From an uncultured Akkermansia sp. (GTDB taxonomy: Bacteria > Verrucomicrobiota > Verrucomicrobiia > Verrucomicrobiales > Akkermansiaceae), in assembly GCA_944390825.1 (NCBI GenBank), contig CALXRG010000002.1:109243-173242 (forward strand): a stretch of 64,000 nt of DNA, written 5' to 3'. Position 1 is the stretch's first letter. The number at the start of each line of letters is the position of its first letter. Below the pieces are notes generated by a model. It was not told where the DNA came from and ran no database searches. It saw only the letters and a program-made list of their open reading frames with translations. Positions 9,452 through 17,459 of this stretch are shown in pieces. The position numbers and the translations under genes were made by a program.

Positions 9452-9805
9452 TTAACGTGAAAGGTTGGCGGCCATGCGAGCGGGCCCGTCGAGACGGCGG
9501 GCGACTTCGATTTGATCCTGGGTGATATCGCGCAGTTCCGAGTGATCCTGGCTGAGGCGGTCGCGCATAGCCCAGCGGTTGGTGAGGGCATTTGCTTTGG
9601 CCCGGTACTGGTTTGCGTTGAGTTTGCACAGGGCAATCTCACGCTGGAGCTGGCGGATTTCGGTGCGCTCAACAACTTGCTCGTGCTTCAACATCGCGTA
9701 GGCAACGCCGCAGCAGCCGAAGAGCAGGGCAACGGCGATCATCCACAGGAGCACGGGATAGGTGACCCGGGAAGCGTAGCGGGAACTGGTGTGCTGGAAG
9801 GACAT
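9452..9805 (-). CDS. ftsL: FtsL-like short division protein
   Basis: This 117-residue protein has one membrane segment at about residues 17-38, followed by a heptad-like helical region (VVERTEIRQLQREIALCKL), which is the FtsL plan. FtsL proteins are poorly conserved, so the call rests on topology plus position: between rsmH (26 bases upstream) and ftsI (125 bases downstream), exactly where FtsL is encoded in dcw clusters. Its role would be to bridge FtsB and FtsI at the septum. Confidence 0.75.
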   Translation of the reverse strand: MSFQHTSSRYASRVTYPVLLWMIAVALLFGCCGVAYAMLKHEQVVERTEIRQLQREIALCKLNANQYRAKANALTNRWAMRDRLSQDHSELRDITQDQIEVARRLDGPARMAANLSR

Positions 9806-9831
9806 AGAACGGGGGTGGTGGTTGGGGATTA

Positions 9832-11319
9832 TTAAAGTTTTTCGATGGCCCGGAGCTTGGCACTGCGGGCGCGGGGGTTGTGCTTGAGTTCTTCTTCACC
9901 GGCGACGACCGGGCGCTTGAAGATGAGGCGGGCCGCATACTCGGGATTCGGGCGCGGCGCCGGCCACTCCGGGCGGTCAATTTCCGGCTTGGTGACGCGC
10001 TCAAAAAAGCGTTTCACCGCGCGGTCTTCGAGACTGTGAAAGGTGATGACGGCGAAACGCCCGCCGCTCTTGAGCAGCTCAAGGCCGCTGGCCAGCAGGG
10101 CATCGAGAGCGCCAAGCTCATCATTGACAGCGATGCGCAGTGCCTGGAAGCTGCGGGTGGCGGGGTGTTGCTTGCCTTTGCGGGGCAGAACCCCGGCGAT
10201 AAGATCAGCCAGCTGCGTGGTGGTGGTGATGGGTGCCTGCGCACGCTGCTCAACGATGCGGCGGGCAATGGCACGCGAGGCACGCTCCTCTCCGTACCGC
10301 CAGAGAATGTCCGCGAGCTCCTCCTCCGGTGCCTGATTGACAATATCCGCAGCACTCACCGGAGCATCCGGGTTCATCCGCATATCCAGCGGCCCCTCAG
10401 CAAGGAACGAAAACCCCCGCTCGGGGCAATCGACCTGCGGCGAGGAAATGCCAATGTCTGCCAGCAAGCCGTCGACGGCATCCACCCCCTGCTCATGCAG
10501 CAGCGCGGCAGCGTTGCGGAAGTTGCCGGCCAGAACGTGCAGGCGGTCACCGTAAGGCGCCAGACGCAGGCGGGCCGCACGGCGAGCCGCGGGGTCCTGA
10601 TCGATGCCCCACACTGTGGCACCCGCCTTGAGCATCAGCTCGCTGTGACCTCCGCCACCCAATGTGGCGTCGACTATCACACGTCCCTCAGCCGGCCGAA
10701 GCACGTCGACCGCCTCACGGGCCAGCACCGTCACGTGGTGGAACGGCTGACTGCCGGTCCCGGTCTCTCCTGCCACATCCGGCTCCTGCCCGTGCAGTCC
10801 GGCTTCGTGACGGTAAGCCTCCTGGAGCTCATGAGCCTCTGCGGCACCGAGCGCTTCGATCACCGGCTCGGCACACCAAGTGAGCTCCGGCGAGGCACTT
10901 CTCCAGCGGGCGACCCAAGCGTCCACACCCTCCTCACCCCGGAGTTCCACCAGCACAGACAGCGTGCAGGATGTCAGGCAGTACGCCAGCACCCCTTCAC
11001 CGGCAGACAAAGCGGCAGACAAATCCTCCGCGAGCTGTTCTACGCGCGCGTACGAGAAAGAACGTGCCTCAGCGCATGCATCCAGAGGAGCCGCAATCAG
11101 CTGTGCGGTCAACTCACGCAACTGCTCCGCCAGCTCGGACAGGCGACCGCGCGAGCCCTTGATGCCGGCATCCCGCATCGCAGCCAGCAATTCCCTGCGC
11201 CCGGTCCGCCACGCCTCCAGCTGCTGCGGCGGCAGGGCATCCTCTTCCCACAGCAGCACACGGTAACACACACCGCCCGGCGCCCCGCGCCGAGCCTGAT
11301 ACACTGCAGAACCGGTCAT
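9832..11319 (-). CDS. rsmH: 16S rRNA m4C1402 methyltransferase with an extra N-terminal domain
   Basis: RsmH (MraW) methylates N4 of C1402 in 16S rRNA. The C-terminal 305 residues are a complete RsmH: HHVTVLAREAVDVL at the start, the SAM site DATLGGGGHS, GIDQDPAA, RGFSFLAEGPLDMRMN, ATRSFQALRIAVNDEL and ITFHSLEDRAVKRFF. In front lies an unrecognised domain of about 188 residues (mixed helix and strand, leucine- and alanine-rich). There is no methionine at the junction, and the ATG at 11319 overlaps the mraZ stop by one base (TGATG), which supports the long form. RsmH elsewhere is about 310 residues. Confidence 0.93.
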   Translation of the reverse strand: MTGSAVYQARRGAPGGVCYRVLLWEEDALPPQQLEAWRTGRRELLAAMRDAGIKGSRGRLSELAEQLRELTAQLIAAPLDACAEARSFSYARVEQLAEDLSAALSAGEGVLAYCLTSCTLSVLVELRGEEGVDAWVARWRSASPELTWCAEPVIEALGAAEAHELQEAYRHEAGLHGQEPDVAGETGTGSQPFHHVTVLAREAVDVLRPAEGRVIVDATLGGGGHSELMLKAGATVWGIDQDPAARRAARLRLAPYGDRLHVLAGNFRNAAALLHEQGVDAVDGLLADIGISSPQVDCPERGFSFLAEGPLDMRMNPDAPVSAADIVNQAPEEELADILWRYGEERASRAIARRIVEQRAQAPITTTTQLADLIAGVLPRKGKQHPATRSFQALRIAVNDELGALDALLASGLELLKSGGRFAVITFHSLEDRAVKRFFERVTKPEIDRPEWPAPRPNPEYAARLIFKRPVVAGEEELKHNPRARSAKLRAIEKL

Positions 11320-11789
11320 CAGGAGAGAATGTGGAAAAGTTTATCCAGATCAAGCTTCGAGATCGCCTCCGGGCTGTTGCTGGCCTCAAAGTCGGCCGGC
11401 TCCCATATCTCAAAGTACGAACCGCGACCCACGATGGTAGCCGTCTCACCCAAGCGCAGACGAGAACGCTGCTGCTTCGGAATCAGCAATTTGCCCTGGC
11501 TGCTCACCTCAGCCTCAAAACTGCGTCCCGTGATGATGCCCACATAGCGGTCGATATCCCCGGGCTCCACGCCACGCGCTTCTGCCTGGGTTCGGATGGA
11601 GGCGATTTTGTCCGCAAATCCCTCCCGGGTGTAGCATTTGATGATGGGATATGCATCGCTCGTCGCATCGATGAGCGTCAACACACTGTCCTGAGCCGCG
11701 CGCCACCCGGCCGGAATCGCCACTCTGCTCTTGGGATCCAGCTTGTGCGTCACGTTGCCCGTGAACATCACTGTTGATGCATTACTCAT
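11319..11789 (-). CDS. mraZ: Transcriptional regulator MraZ
   Basis: MraZ is a SpoVT/AbrB-type DNA-binding protein that represses the dcw cluster in E. coli. The start chosen at 11789 (MSNASTVMF) gives 156 residues; an upstream ATG at 11828 would lie inside the promoter. The first half carries the family motif as DPKSRVAIP. The second copy is degenerate (SQGKLLIPKQQRSRL), lacking the usual DxxGR residues. It is the first gene of the cluster and couples to rsmH through a TGATG overlap. Autoregulation is suggested by the repeat array over its promoter. Confidence 0.92.
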   Translation of the reverse strand: MSNASTVMFTGNVTHKLDPKSRVAIPAGWRAAQDSVLTLIDATSDAYPIIKCYTREGFADKIASIRTQAEARGVEPGDIDRYVGIITGRSFEAEVSSQGKLLIPKQQRSRLRLGETATIVGRGSYFEIWEPADFEASNSPEAISKLDLDKLFHILS

Positions 11790-11797
11790 ACTAGACA

Positions 11798-11833
11798 GTA
11801 CACCTACCTGCACAATAGTACACTCCAATACAC
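11798..11833 (-). promoter_or_regulatory. Candidate MraZ box: four GTGTA-type repeats at 10-base period
   Basis: Read on the minus strand, GTGTA-N5 occurs four times in register: GTGTA, GTGTA, GTGCA, GTGTA, beginning at 11833, 11823, 11813 and 11803. The classical MraZ box is TGGG(A/T)-N5 repeated three or four times with the same 10-base period, so this has the format with a different core. It covers the -10 element and most of the promoter spacer, as expected for repression. Binding is inferred, not shown. Confidence 0.7.
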
Positions 11834-11845
11834 CTCAAAAGTCAA
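11815..11845 (-). promoter_or_regulatory. Probable mraZ/dcw promoter
   Basis: On the minus strand a TTGACT -35 (11840-11845) is followed after a long 19-base spacer by TACTAT (11815-11820). The predicted transcript starts near 11808, about 20 bases before the chosen mraZ start codon. The GTGTA repeats overlap it. Confidence 0.6.
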
Positions 11846-12147
11846 ACCTATTTTTCCCGACGGGCGATTTTTTCTCGCAATTCCATTTCAGGGGGTGAAA
11901 TCCACGCGCGAAGGTCACTTATTTGACGCCCCAGTCAGCAGAAAATCAAGGACTGATGATTTTTCTCCCCGGCGGTTCGCATGGGTCTGCAACATGAGGC
12001 TGACCGGGAGGGTAAAGCTGGACAATACTCTATATCCAGACGGGATGGAAACCGAGCGATATTCAGCATCAATTCGGGCAAAGAACAGCAGACAATTCCC
12101 GGCATCACCCGGGCAGCCGCTCATGCCAAAGACAAAACCGCATGGGA
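11846..12147. other. Intergenic region with no recognised gene
   Basis: This stretch lies between the mraZ promoter and the second GTGTA array. Reading frames across it are short or merely translate the neighbouring repeats, and I see no tRNA, terminator or convincing coding signal. It is somewhat lower in GC than the dcw genes. Confidence 0.5.
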
Positions 12148-12263
12148 GTGTACCCAAGTGTACCAGTAGGGGTGTACCCCAGTGTACCAAAACCCAAGAG
12201 TACGAAACAAAGCCCGGGTGTACGAAATAAGGCCCGGGTGTACGAAATAAGGCCCGGGTGTAC
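12148..12263 (+). repeat. Second GTGTAC array, partly a 20-base tandem repeat
   Basis: GTGTAC starts at 12148, 12158, 12172, 12182, 12218, 12238 and 12258, with a variant GAGTAC at 12198. The steps are 10, 14, 10, 16, 20, 20 and 20 bases. The last three are exact copies of the 20-mer GTGTACGAAATAAGGCCCGG, the final one diverging at its end. The core is the same as in the array over the mraZ promoter but in the opposite orientation. It lies about 250 bases upstream of the nitroreductase-like gene's start. Confidence 0.8.
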
Positions 12264-12395
12264 GAAAACGGGCAGCAACGCAACCGAAATCACGCCGGCA
12301 GGAGTCCCTGGGCCGCGACAAAACAGACTGACCGCAACCGCGAGGCCCGGCCTGGCGGCGGAGCGAAGTTTAAAACAGGCATACACCATCAAAGC

Positions 12396-12425
12396 TTGAC
12401 AGCAGATGGAAAGATTTGCTAAAAG
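12396..12425 (+). promoter_or_regulatory. Promoter of the nitroreductase-like gene
   Basis: TTGACA (12396-12401), an 18-base spacer and an extended -10 (TG at 12417-12418, TAAAAG at 12420-12425). The ATG at 12406 lies inside this promoter, so the start at 12460 is preferred. The AAGGAGG at 12423 would not be transcribed and is not a ribosome site for this gene. Confidence 0.7.
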
Positions 12426-12459
12426 GAGGGTCAGGACACCTTATCTCATCCTCTTGCAC

Positions 12460-13086
12460 ATGAATACACAGACCGTATTGCTCGTAACCGGGGTAGCGGC
12501 ATTAACGCTGCCGGCATTTGCTTCTTCTGAGACGCGCACGTTGCCCGCTCCCGACCGCACGGGAGGAATGCCACTCATGCAGGCCATCGACACACGGTAT
12601 TCGGAGCGCAGCTATGATCCCGACAAAGCCGTAGACGACAAAACCCTCAGTGAAATCCTCTGGGTAGCCTGGGGTGCCAACACCGCCGGCAAACGCACCA
12701 TCGCCACCGCCCGCAACCTGCAAAACATGGGCCTCTACCTTCTGACAAAAGAAGGCACATGGCGCTACGACGGCCCCAGCAACACACTGGTCAAGGTCAA
12801 CGACAAGAACCTCATCCCGCTGACAGCCCAACAGCAATTCGTCAACGATGCGCCTGTCCAGCTTCTTTTCACAGCTGTTGATGATAAATGGGGCCGCTGC
12901 CACGTTGGCTCAGCCTACCAAAATGTCTACCTGTACGCAGCCTCCAAAGGCATGGCCACCGTCGTGCGCGGCCTGATTGATGCTGATGCACTGACCAAGG
13001 AACTCGCCGACGTCCTGCGTCCCAATGAAAAAGTCATCATCCACCAGACCGTTGGCTGGCCTGTAGAGGAAGACGAAGAAGACTAA
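12460..13086 (+). CDS. Secreted nitroreductase-fold protein (SagB/ThcOx type)
   Basis: The protein has 208 residues. The first 21 or so form a signal peptide (TVLLVTGVAALTLPAFA), so it should be exported. The mature part follows the short FMN nitroreductase plan: a start with RYSERSYDPDKAVDDKTLSEILWVAWGAN cut across several lines of conservation, then GLYLLTKEGTWRYDG in the middle and GRCHVGSAYQNVYLYAASKGMA in the helix that contacts flavin. Such SagB-like proteins often have unknown substrates. It is a single gene with its own promoter and terminator, and it ends in an acidic tail (EEDEED). Confidence 0.82.
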   Translation: MNTQTVLLVTGVAALTLPAFASSETRTLPAPDRTGGMPLMQAIDTRYSERSYDPDKAVDDKTLSEILWVAWGANTAGKRTIATARNLQNMGLYLLTKEGTWRYDGPSNTLVKVNDKNLIPLTAQQQFVNDAPVQLLFTAVDDKWGRCHVGSAYQNVYLYAASKGMATVVRGLIDADALTKELADVLRPNEKVIIHQTVGWPVEEDEED

Positions 13087-13161
13087 CTCCCCCATGCCAA
13101 AGCACCTCTGACGGGGGGCCCTTTTTCCCCCCGCGAGCCCGCAGAAAACCGGGAAAAGCAC

Positions 13162-13203
13162 AGCTCCCACCGTGCCTCAAACAGCCGGCGGGAGCTTTTT
13201 TTG
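13162..13203 (+). terminator. Rho-independent terminator after the nitroreductase-like gene
   Basis: AGCTCCC (13162-13168) pairs with GGGAGCT (13190-13196), followed by a run of seven T residues. Confidence 0.85.
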
Positions 13204-13235
13204 TCCTTTTTCCGAGAAAAAAGAAGATTTAGCTC

Positions 13236-13264
13236 TTGACTCTCGCATTCAAATTCGCTAGAAT
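13236..13264 (+). promoter_or_regulatory. tRNA promoter
   Basis: TTGACT (13236-13241), a 17-base spacer and TAGAAT (13259-13264). This is a near-consensus sigma-70 promoter whose start would lie about 20 bases before the tRNA. Confidence 0.8.
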
Positions 13265-13292
13265 TCTCCCGCACACCGAGTGCAACCACAAC

Positions 13293-13364
<72 letters not shown>

Positions 13365-13373
13365 GTACGGTAA

Positions 13374-13410
13374 CCCGCCTTCCGGCAGCATCCCGGGAGG
13401 CGGGCTTTTT
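13374..13410 (+). terminator. Terminator after the tRNA
   Basis: CCCGCCT (13374-13380) pairs with AGGCGGG (13398-13404), followed by C and five T residues. Confidence 0.85.
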
Positions 13411-13551
13411 GTCGTCAGGAGCGGCATCAGCAAACCCGGGTCAAGCGCAAAGTGTGTGGAAACCGCGGCTCTTCTGCTAACTGTGTGGAATGACGCCGCA
13501 ACAGAGCCGGGAGAAGAAAAAAACAACGCAAAGGGCAAAAAAACATTGAGC

Positions 13552-13881
13552 ATGGAGGAGAAATCTCCTACCATGCCCAGTATGTTCAATAAGTCCCTGA
13601 GTATTACCAGTCCGCACACTAAATGTCGAGAAGTTATTTATGATGCAACTCTGAAAAACGTTCAGAGCTCACCTTGCCCTCACTGCGGAGCCGCGAGTTA
13701 TGCGCACGGTTATCGACGGCGCCTCGTCGACTTCATGAACGATGAAGGAGCGGTTCGTAAATGCCGGCTCAAAGTGAAGCGTTTCAAGTGCCGGGAGTAT
13801 CACCGCACGCAGATCCTGGCTCTTCCGTTTGAGGCTCCTTTCGGAGTGTCGTATCTGATTGTACCGGAGTGTCGTATCTGA
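13552..13881 (+). pseudogene. Remnant of a zinc-ribbon transposase (ISL3-like N-terminus)
   Basis: The frame encodes about 109 residues. CPHCG near residue 42 followed by a basic YRRRLVDF segment and RLKVKRFKCREYHRTQ resembles the N-terminal zinc ribbon of ISL3-family transposases, which continues into a DDE domain not present here. The last residues derive from a 23-base tandem duplication that supplies the stop codon. No inverted repeats were found. It is best read as a truncated mobile-element remnant; an alternative is a small zinc-ribbon protein. Confidence 0.55.
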
Positions 13882-13887
13882 TTGTAC
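13842..13887 (+). repeat. Perfect 23-base tandem duplication
   Basis: Positions 13842-13864 are repeated exactly at 13865-13887. The duplication lies at the broken 3' end of the transposase remnant and creates its stop codon. Confidence 0.95.
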
Positions 13888-13965
13888 AATTCACGATGAA
13901 ACTGCAAGACGGGTTTTGCAGTCGAGTTTGTCTTGATGCTGGTATAGAATGAATCCAGGTACAGT

Positions 13966-14268
13966 ATGAAAGCGAAAACGTATCTTATCATTGATGCTGT
14001 TTTGGTATTGGGTCTCATAGCCTTTCAGGTGACTCCGGGTGTTGCGGATATGCTGGAGTTTCTACCGGTTCAGGTGGCAATGGGTATCTATCTCGCTTTA
14101 CTTCTCGCCAGTGATTTCTACTGGTTTAAGGCCCTTTTCTCTATTCGGCAGATTCGGTCTCACAGGATATTCTGCTTTCTGATTTTTGCCTTCCTGACTC
14201 TGATCAATTTTATCTGTACGATGGAGATGGTATTGGCCGGGATGTGCGAAGTCATCAATCTTTCCTAA
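13966..14268 (+). CDS. Small hydrophobic membrane protein of unknown function
   Basis: The 100-residue product has three likely membrane helices (about residues 5-24, 33-52 and 68-90) separated by a short basic loop (RQIRSHR). It has no recognised family signature. Base composition is clearly more AT-rich than that of the flanking core genes, and it follows a transposase remnant, which suggests horizontal acquisition. There are no obvious regulatory signals. Confidence 0.6.
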   Translation: MKAKTYLIIDAVLVLGLIAFQVTPGVADMLEFLPVQVAMGIYLALLLASDFYWFKALFSIRQIRSHRIFCFLIFAFLTLINFICTMEMVLAGMCEVINLS

Positions 14269-14727
14269 GCTTCGCTGTTGATGTATGCGTTGATATGCTT
14301 AGTGAAAGTATGGAGCGGGTTCGGAGTTTTTCCTTAAAAGAGCCCACATAAGGGGGGCGTGTGGAGCCTTGGATGAAGTCTGGCGTCTTCACGCCGAGCG
14401 ATCACTGCGCCGGCGGGTATTCTTGCGGTGCCCTGGAGACTGCCGGTTACGTTACTCAGCCCGTCCGGTGGAGCAGGCAGTACAATGGCACCGGAACCGG
14501 TTTCGCTTGCGGCCATCGCCACTGCCACTTGCCGGATGGCTGCCGGACGGGGTGTGAGCCCATTGTCCCCCGCGTTTGTGGGGTGATTCCGTTGCGTGTC
14601 ATTCCCGTTAAGTTCCTTAGCGTATTGCCTTTTTGATGCAGCCCAGTGGTATCTGCATGTTGGCTTGTTATGGGAGCATGCTGAATGATGCGGCAACACG
14701 GAACAGGGTGCACGACGCGTTTAAGGC
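14269..14727. other. Non-coding or degraded stretch between accessory gene and TPR gene
   Basis: Reading frames of about 90-120 codons exist on both strands but have low-complexity or Cys/His-scattered translations and no family resemblance. A short GC hairpin (CCCC/GGGG around 14569-14582) occurs once only, so it is not a CRISPR repeat. I cannot assign a function; decayed foreign DNA is plausible given the neighbours. Confidence 0.4.
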
Positions 14728-14756
14728 TTGATTTCGCAGGTTGTTTTTCATACAAT
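14728..14756 (+). promoter_or_regulatory. Promoter of the TPR protein gene
   Basis: TTGATT (14728-14733), a 17-base spacer and TACAAT (14751-14756). The predicted start near 14763 leaves a leader of about 15 bases before the ATG at 14778, which decides the start codon. Confidence 0.75.
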
Positions 14757-14777
14757 GAGCGCCGCTGCGTTACATTC

Positions 14778-17411
14778 ATGAATCCTTCGCGACATACTCT
14801 GATTAGCATGGGGCTGGTATTCGCTTCCTTAGCGCCTATATGGGCGCAGGGTACTTACGGCGCCACCCGGGCAACGGTGTCAGCCGGCCAGCCTGCGTCA
14901 TCATCGCGCAAGGTGACGGATCCCGGAGAGCTTTACCTGACGGCCTACCGTCTCTGCCGGGAGTCGGAGGAGCTGGCCTCGCGCCAAAGTTACAATGCTG
15001 CCATCAAACGCGGTATGCAGGCAGAGCGCGTGCTGGCGGGGATTGTGCGCGATTTCCCGCAGTGGAAGCCGAACATGGTGGCGGCCCGGCGCAAGTTGCT
15101 GGCTGAGAATATGAACAGCTACCGCGAGAAGGCTCGGGAATCCCGCATCCCGACCGGCCGGCAGCCCGGTAGCCCGGTTTCGACCGAGGTGCCTTCGGCA
15201 GATCGTCCGGTTCTCGTGGACAACAATTACCAGCCCATCGAGCTGCCCGACTACGAAAGCACGGATAAGAGGCTTTACAATGCTTTGGCTTTGGCGCAGG
15301 AAGAGTGCCGCCGCATGGCGGCTGCCTACAAGGACCTGAGTCAGAAATACGACGAAGTGCAGAAAAAGCTCTCGGTCAGCGAAGTGGAGGGGCAGATGTA
15401 TAAGAGCCGCTACGATGCTCTGCAGAAGCAGATTGCTTCAGAGCGTCAGGCCGGTAACCGGCTCGTTGATTCGCTTTCCCGCCAGCTTTCTGAGATGGAG
15501 GCCCGCTACCGCGCTTCTGAGCAGGCCCGCGAGGAAGCTGAGAAACGGGTGGCGGAGTTGGAAAGTCAGCTTGCCAGTACCCAGGCAGAGCTGGAGCGAG
15601 TCACCCGGGAGCGCGATGCGCTCAGGGCGGAAAACGAGCAGTTGCGTGCGATTGTTGAACTCAACAGCCCGGAAAAGACGAAGGCTCTTTTCGACCAGAA
15701 CCTTACCCTTTCCTCTCAGCTCAAGGAGGCTCAGGCGCGCGTTGCTGATTTGGAGGCCCGGCTTTCCGGTTCGTCCGATCAGAATACCGTGCTGGCTAAT
15801 CAGCTCCAGGAAGCTCGCAATGAGGCCAATCGCCTGCGTGACGAAATGGGTGGACTCTACGAGGAAAGTTTGGGTTACCGCCGCCGCGTGTCTGATCTTA
15901 GCGGCCAGTTGAATAACCTCGAGGCTGATCTCAAGGCTCAGGCGGAGCGGCCGGTGGTGGACCCGGCCCTGGTCGAGGAAAACCGGTTGCTGCGGCAGGT
16001 GATTGAGAAACAGCGCCGTACTTTGGCGATGCAGGAGGAGGGGCGCAAGCTTCTGGTCGAGACTTACAAGCAGCTTAAAAATCCGACCGCCGAGCAGTTG
16101 GCGGCTATTAAGAAGCTGGAGGATGAGAGCAGCCTCGACCTGACCGATGCCGACAAGCAAGTGATCGAGGCTGTGCGCAAACAGGAACCCGGTACTGATG
16201 CCGTGCGCCAGAGCCTTCAGGTGGAAACGCTGGCGGATATGGCTGCCAAAGCCTTTACCAAGGGACGCTACACCGCCGCCGAACAGTTTTACCGCACCCT
16301 CTACGATTACCATCCCGACCACGTTGCCGGGCTCGTTAACCTCGGCACCATTCTGCTGTACCGCAACAAATGTGATGAAGCGCTGGAGTACCTGACCCGC
16401 GCGACCCGCCTGGCTCCGGATTTGGCTATTTCTTACTTCCAGTCCGGAGTGGCGTTGTACCGTCTCAATCGGCTGGATGAGGCTCGCATCATGTTCCAGC
16501 GCACGATTGAGCTTGACCCGGCCAATGCTGAGGCATTTTTCTACCTGGCGAACATAGAGGGCGTTTCGGGGCAGTTTGATAAAGCGCTTAACTACTATGC
16601 CGCAGCCGTGAAGCTCAATCCCGCACTGGGAGATGCCCATTATAATATGGCACGTCTTTATGCGGAAAAAGGCCGGATTGCCGATGCCGCGCGTGCTTAC
16701 GACCGGGCTATCCACAGCGGTGCCGAGCCTGATCCGGAGTTCGAGCAGTACCTGCGTGATCACCCGGACAGCTCACAGGCTGCAGGCGAGGATTTGCTCC
16801 AGACTGTGAAGCCGGAGGATGAGGCCGCCCGTCTGCGGGCCGAGGACACCGAGTTGCAGAAGCTGATCGACGGGGCTCCTGAGGGGCAGGGCTCTCCTGA
16901 GCCGGGACAGCAGGATGCCGCATCGGCTGACTCCGCATCCCCGGAGGCGGTTCCGACGGAGCCGGCCCCGGAGGATCCGAACCCCACTGAGGTCGCTCCC
17001 CCGGAACCGCCCCCTGCCGATCCGGACTCTGAGCAGCCGGCTCCTGATGCCGCAACCGGCGGTACCGCAACCGGCGATACCGAAACCGGTGCTACCTCAA
17101 CCGGCAGCGCCGATGCCGGGGAGGCAGCTGCCGCCGGGAATGCGGCGGAGGAGAACGCACCGCAGGGCGCTGCGGATGACGCTTGGCCCAAGCCTCCCGC
17201 GAACCCCTCGCGGGGTTATGACGCTTCGCCTGCCGGCAAGGGCCATGAATTGTCCAAAGAACGCTTCCGGACCAAGCGCGTGCGGGCCCGGGTCGATGGG
17301 CGCCGCCGCACCATCAAGCTGCGCATGAAGCTCCCCGAGCCGAAGCGCTTGCGCGACACCCGCGACGGTTCTTACCAGAACCTCAAGAGTACAGGCAAGA
17401 AAAAGCGTTGA
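14778..17411 (+). CDS. Exported coiled-coil and TPR protein
   Basis: The protein has 877 residues. A signal peptide (MNPSRHTLISMGLVFASLAP onward, cleaved near AQG) is followed by a short helical domain. Residues about 160-460 form a long coiled coil rich in Glu, Gln, Arg and Leu. Tetratricopeptide repeats occupy about 510-690, for example HVAGLVNLGTILLYRNKCDE and GDAHYNMARLYAEKGRIADA. A Pro/Glu/Ala/Thr-rich linker and a basic C-terminal tail complete it. It probably acts as a periplasmic scaffold. It lies 48 bases upstream of holA but has its own promoter. Confidence 0.85.
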   Translation: MNPSRHTLISMGLVFASLAPIWAQGTYGATRATVSAGQPASSSRKVTDPGELYLTAYRLCRESEELASRQSYNAAIKRGMQAERVLAGIVRDFPQWKPNMVAARRKLLAENMNSYREKARESRIPTGRQPGSPVSTEVPSADRPVLVDNNYQPIELPDYESTDKRLYNALALAQEECRRMAAAYKDLSQKYDEVQKKLSVSEVEGQMYKSRYDALQKQIASERQAGNRLVDSLSRQLSEMEARYRASEQAREEAEKRVAELESQLASTQAELERVTRERDALRAENEQLRAIVELNSPEKTKALFDQNLTLSSQLKEAQARVADLEARLSGSSDQNTVLANQLQEARNEANRLRDEMGGLYEESLGYRRRVSDLSGQLNNLEADLKAQAERPVVDPALVEENRLLRQVIEKQRRTLAMQEEGRKLLVETYKQLKNPTAEQLAAIKKLEDESSLDLTDADKQVIEAVRKQEPGTDAVRQSLQVETLADMAAKAFTKGRYTAAEQFYRTLYDYHPDHVAGLVNLGTILLYRNKCDEALEYLTRATRLAPDLAISYFQSGVALYRLNRLDEARIMFQRTIELDPANAEAFFYLANIEGVSGQFDKALNYYAAAVKLNPALGDAHYNMARLYAEKGRIADAARAYDRAIHSGAEPDPEFEQYLRDHPDSSQAAGEDLLQTVKPEDEAARLRAEDTELQKLIDGAPEGQGSPEPGQQDAASADSASPEAVPTEPAPEDPNPTEVAPPEPPPADPDSEQPAPDAATGGTATGDTETGATSTGSADAGEAAAAGNAAEENAPQGAADDAWPKPPANPSRGYDASPAGKGHELSKERFRTKRVRARVDGRRRTIKLRMKLPEPKRLRDTRDGSYQNLKSTGKKKR

Positions 17412-17459
17412 GGGACGACTCCGGTCTTGACTCAGTACGCAGCACCGCATCCGGTCACC

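Noticed and set aside
12148..12263. CRISPR-like array
   Set aside because: The regular part has only three 20-base units with no spacers, and no cas genes are present.
12421..12430. AAAAGGAGGG as a Shine-Dalgarno site for the nitroreductase-like gene
   Set aside because: It overlaps the -10 element and ends 30 bases before the chosen ATG, so it should not be in the mRNA.
14569..14582. CRISPR repeat-like CCCCGC...GGGG hairpin
   Set aside because: It occurs once; no second copy at spacer distance.
14334..14699. A 121-codon minus-strand frame and overlapping plus-strand frames between the small membrane protein and the TPR gene
   Set aside because: Translations look random (scattered Cys, His and Pro), frames overlap on both strands, and there is no promoter or start context.
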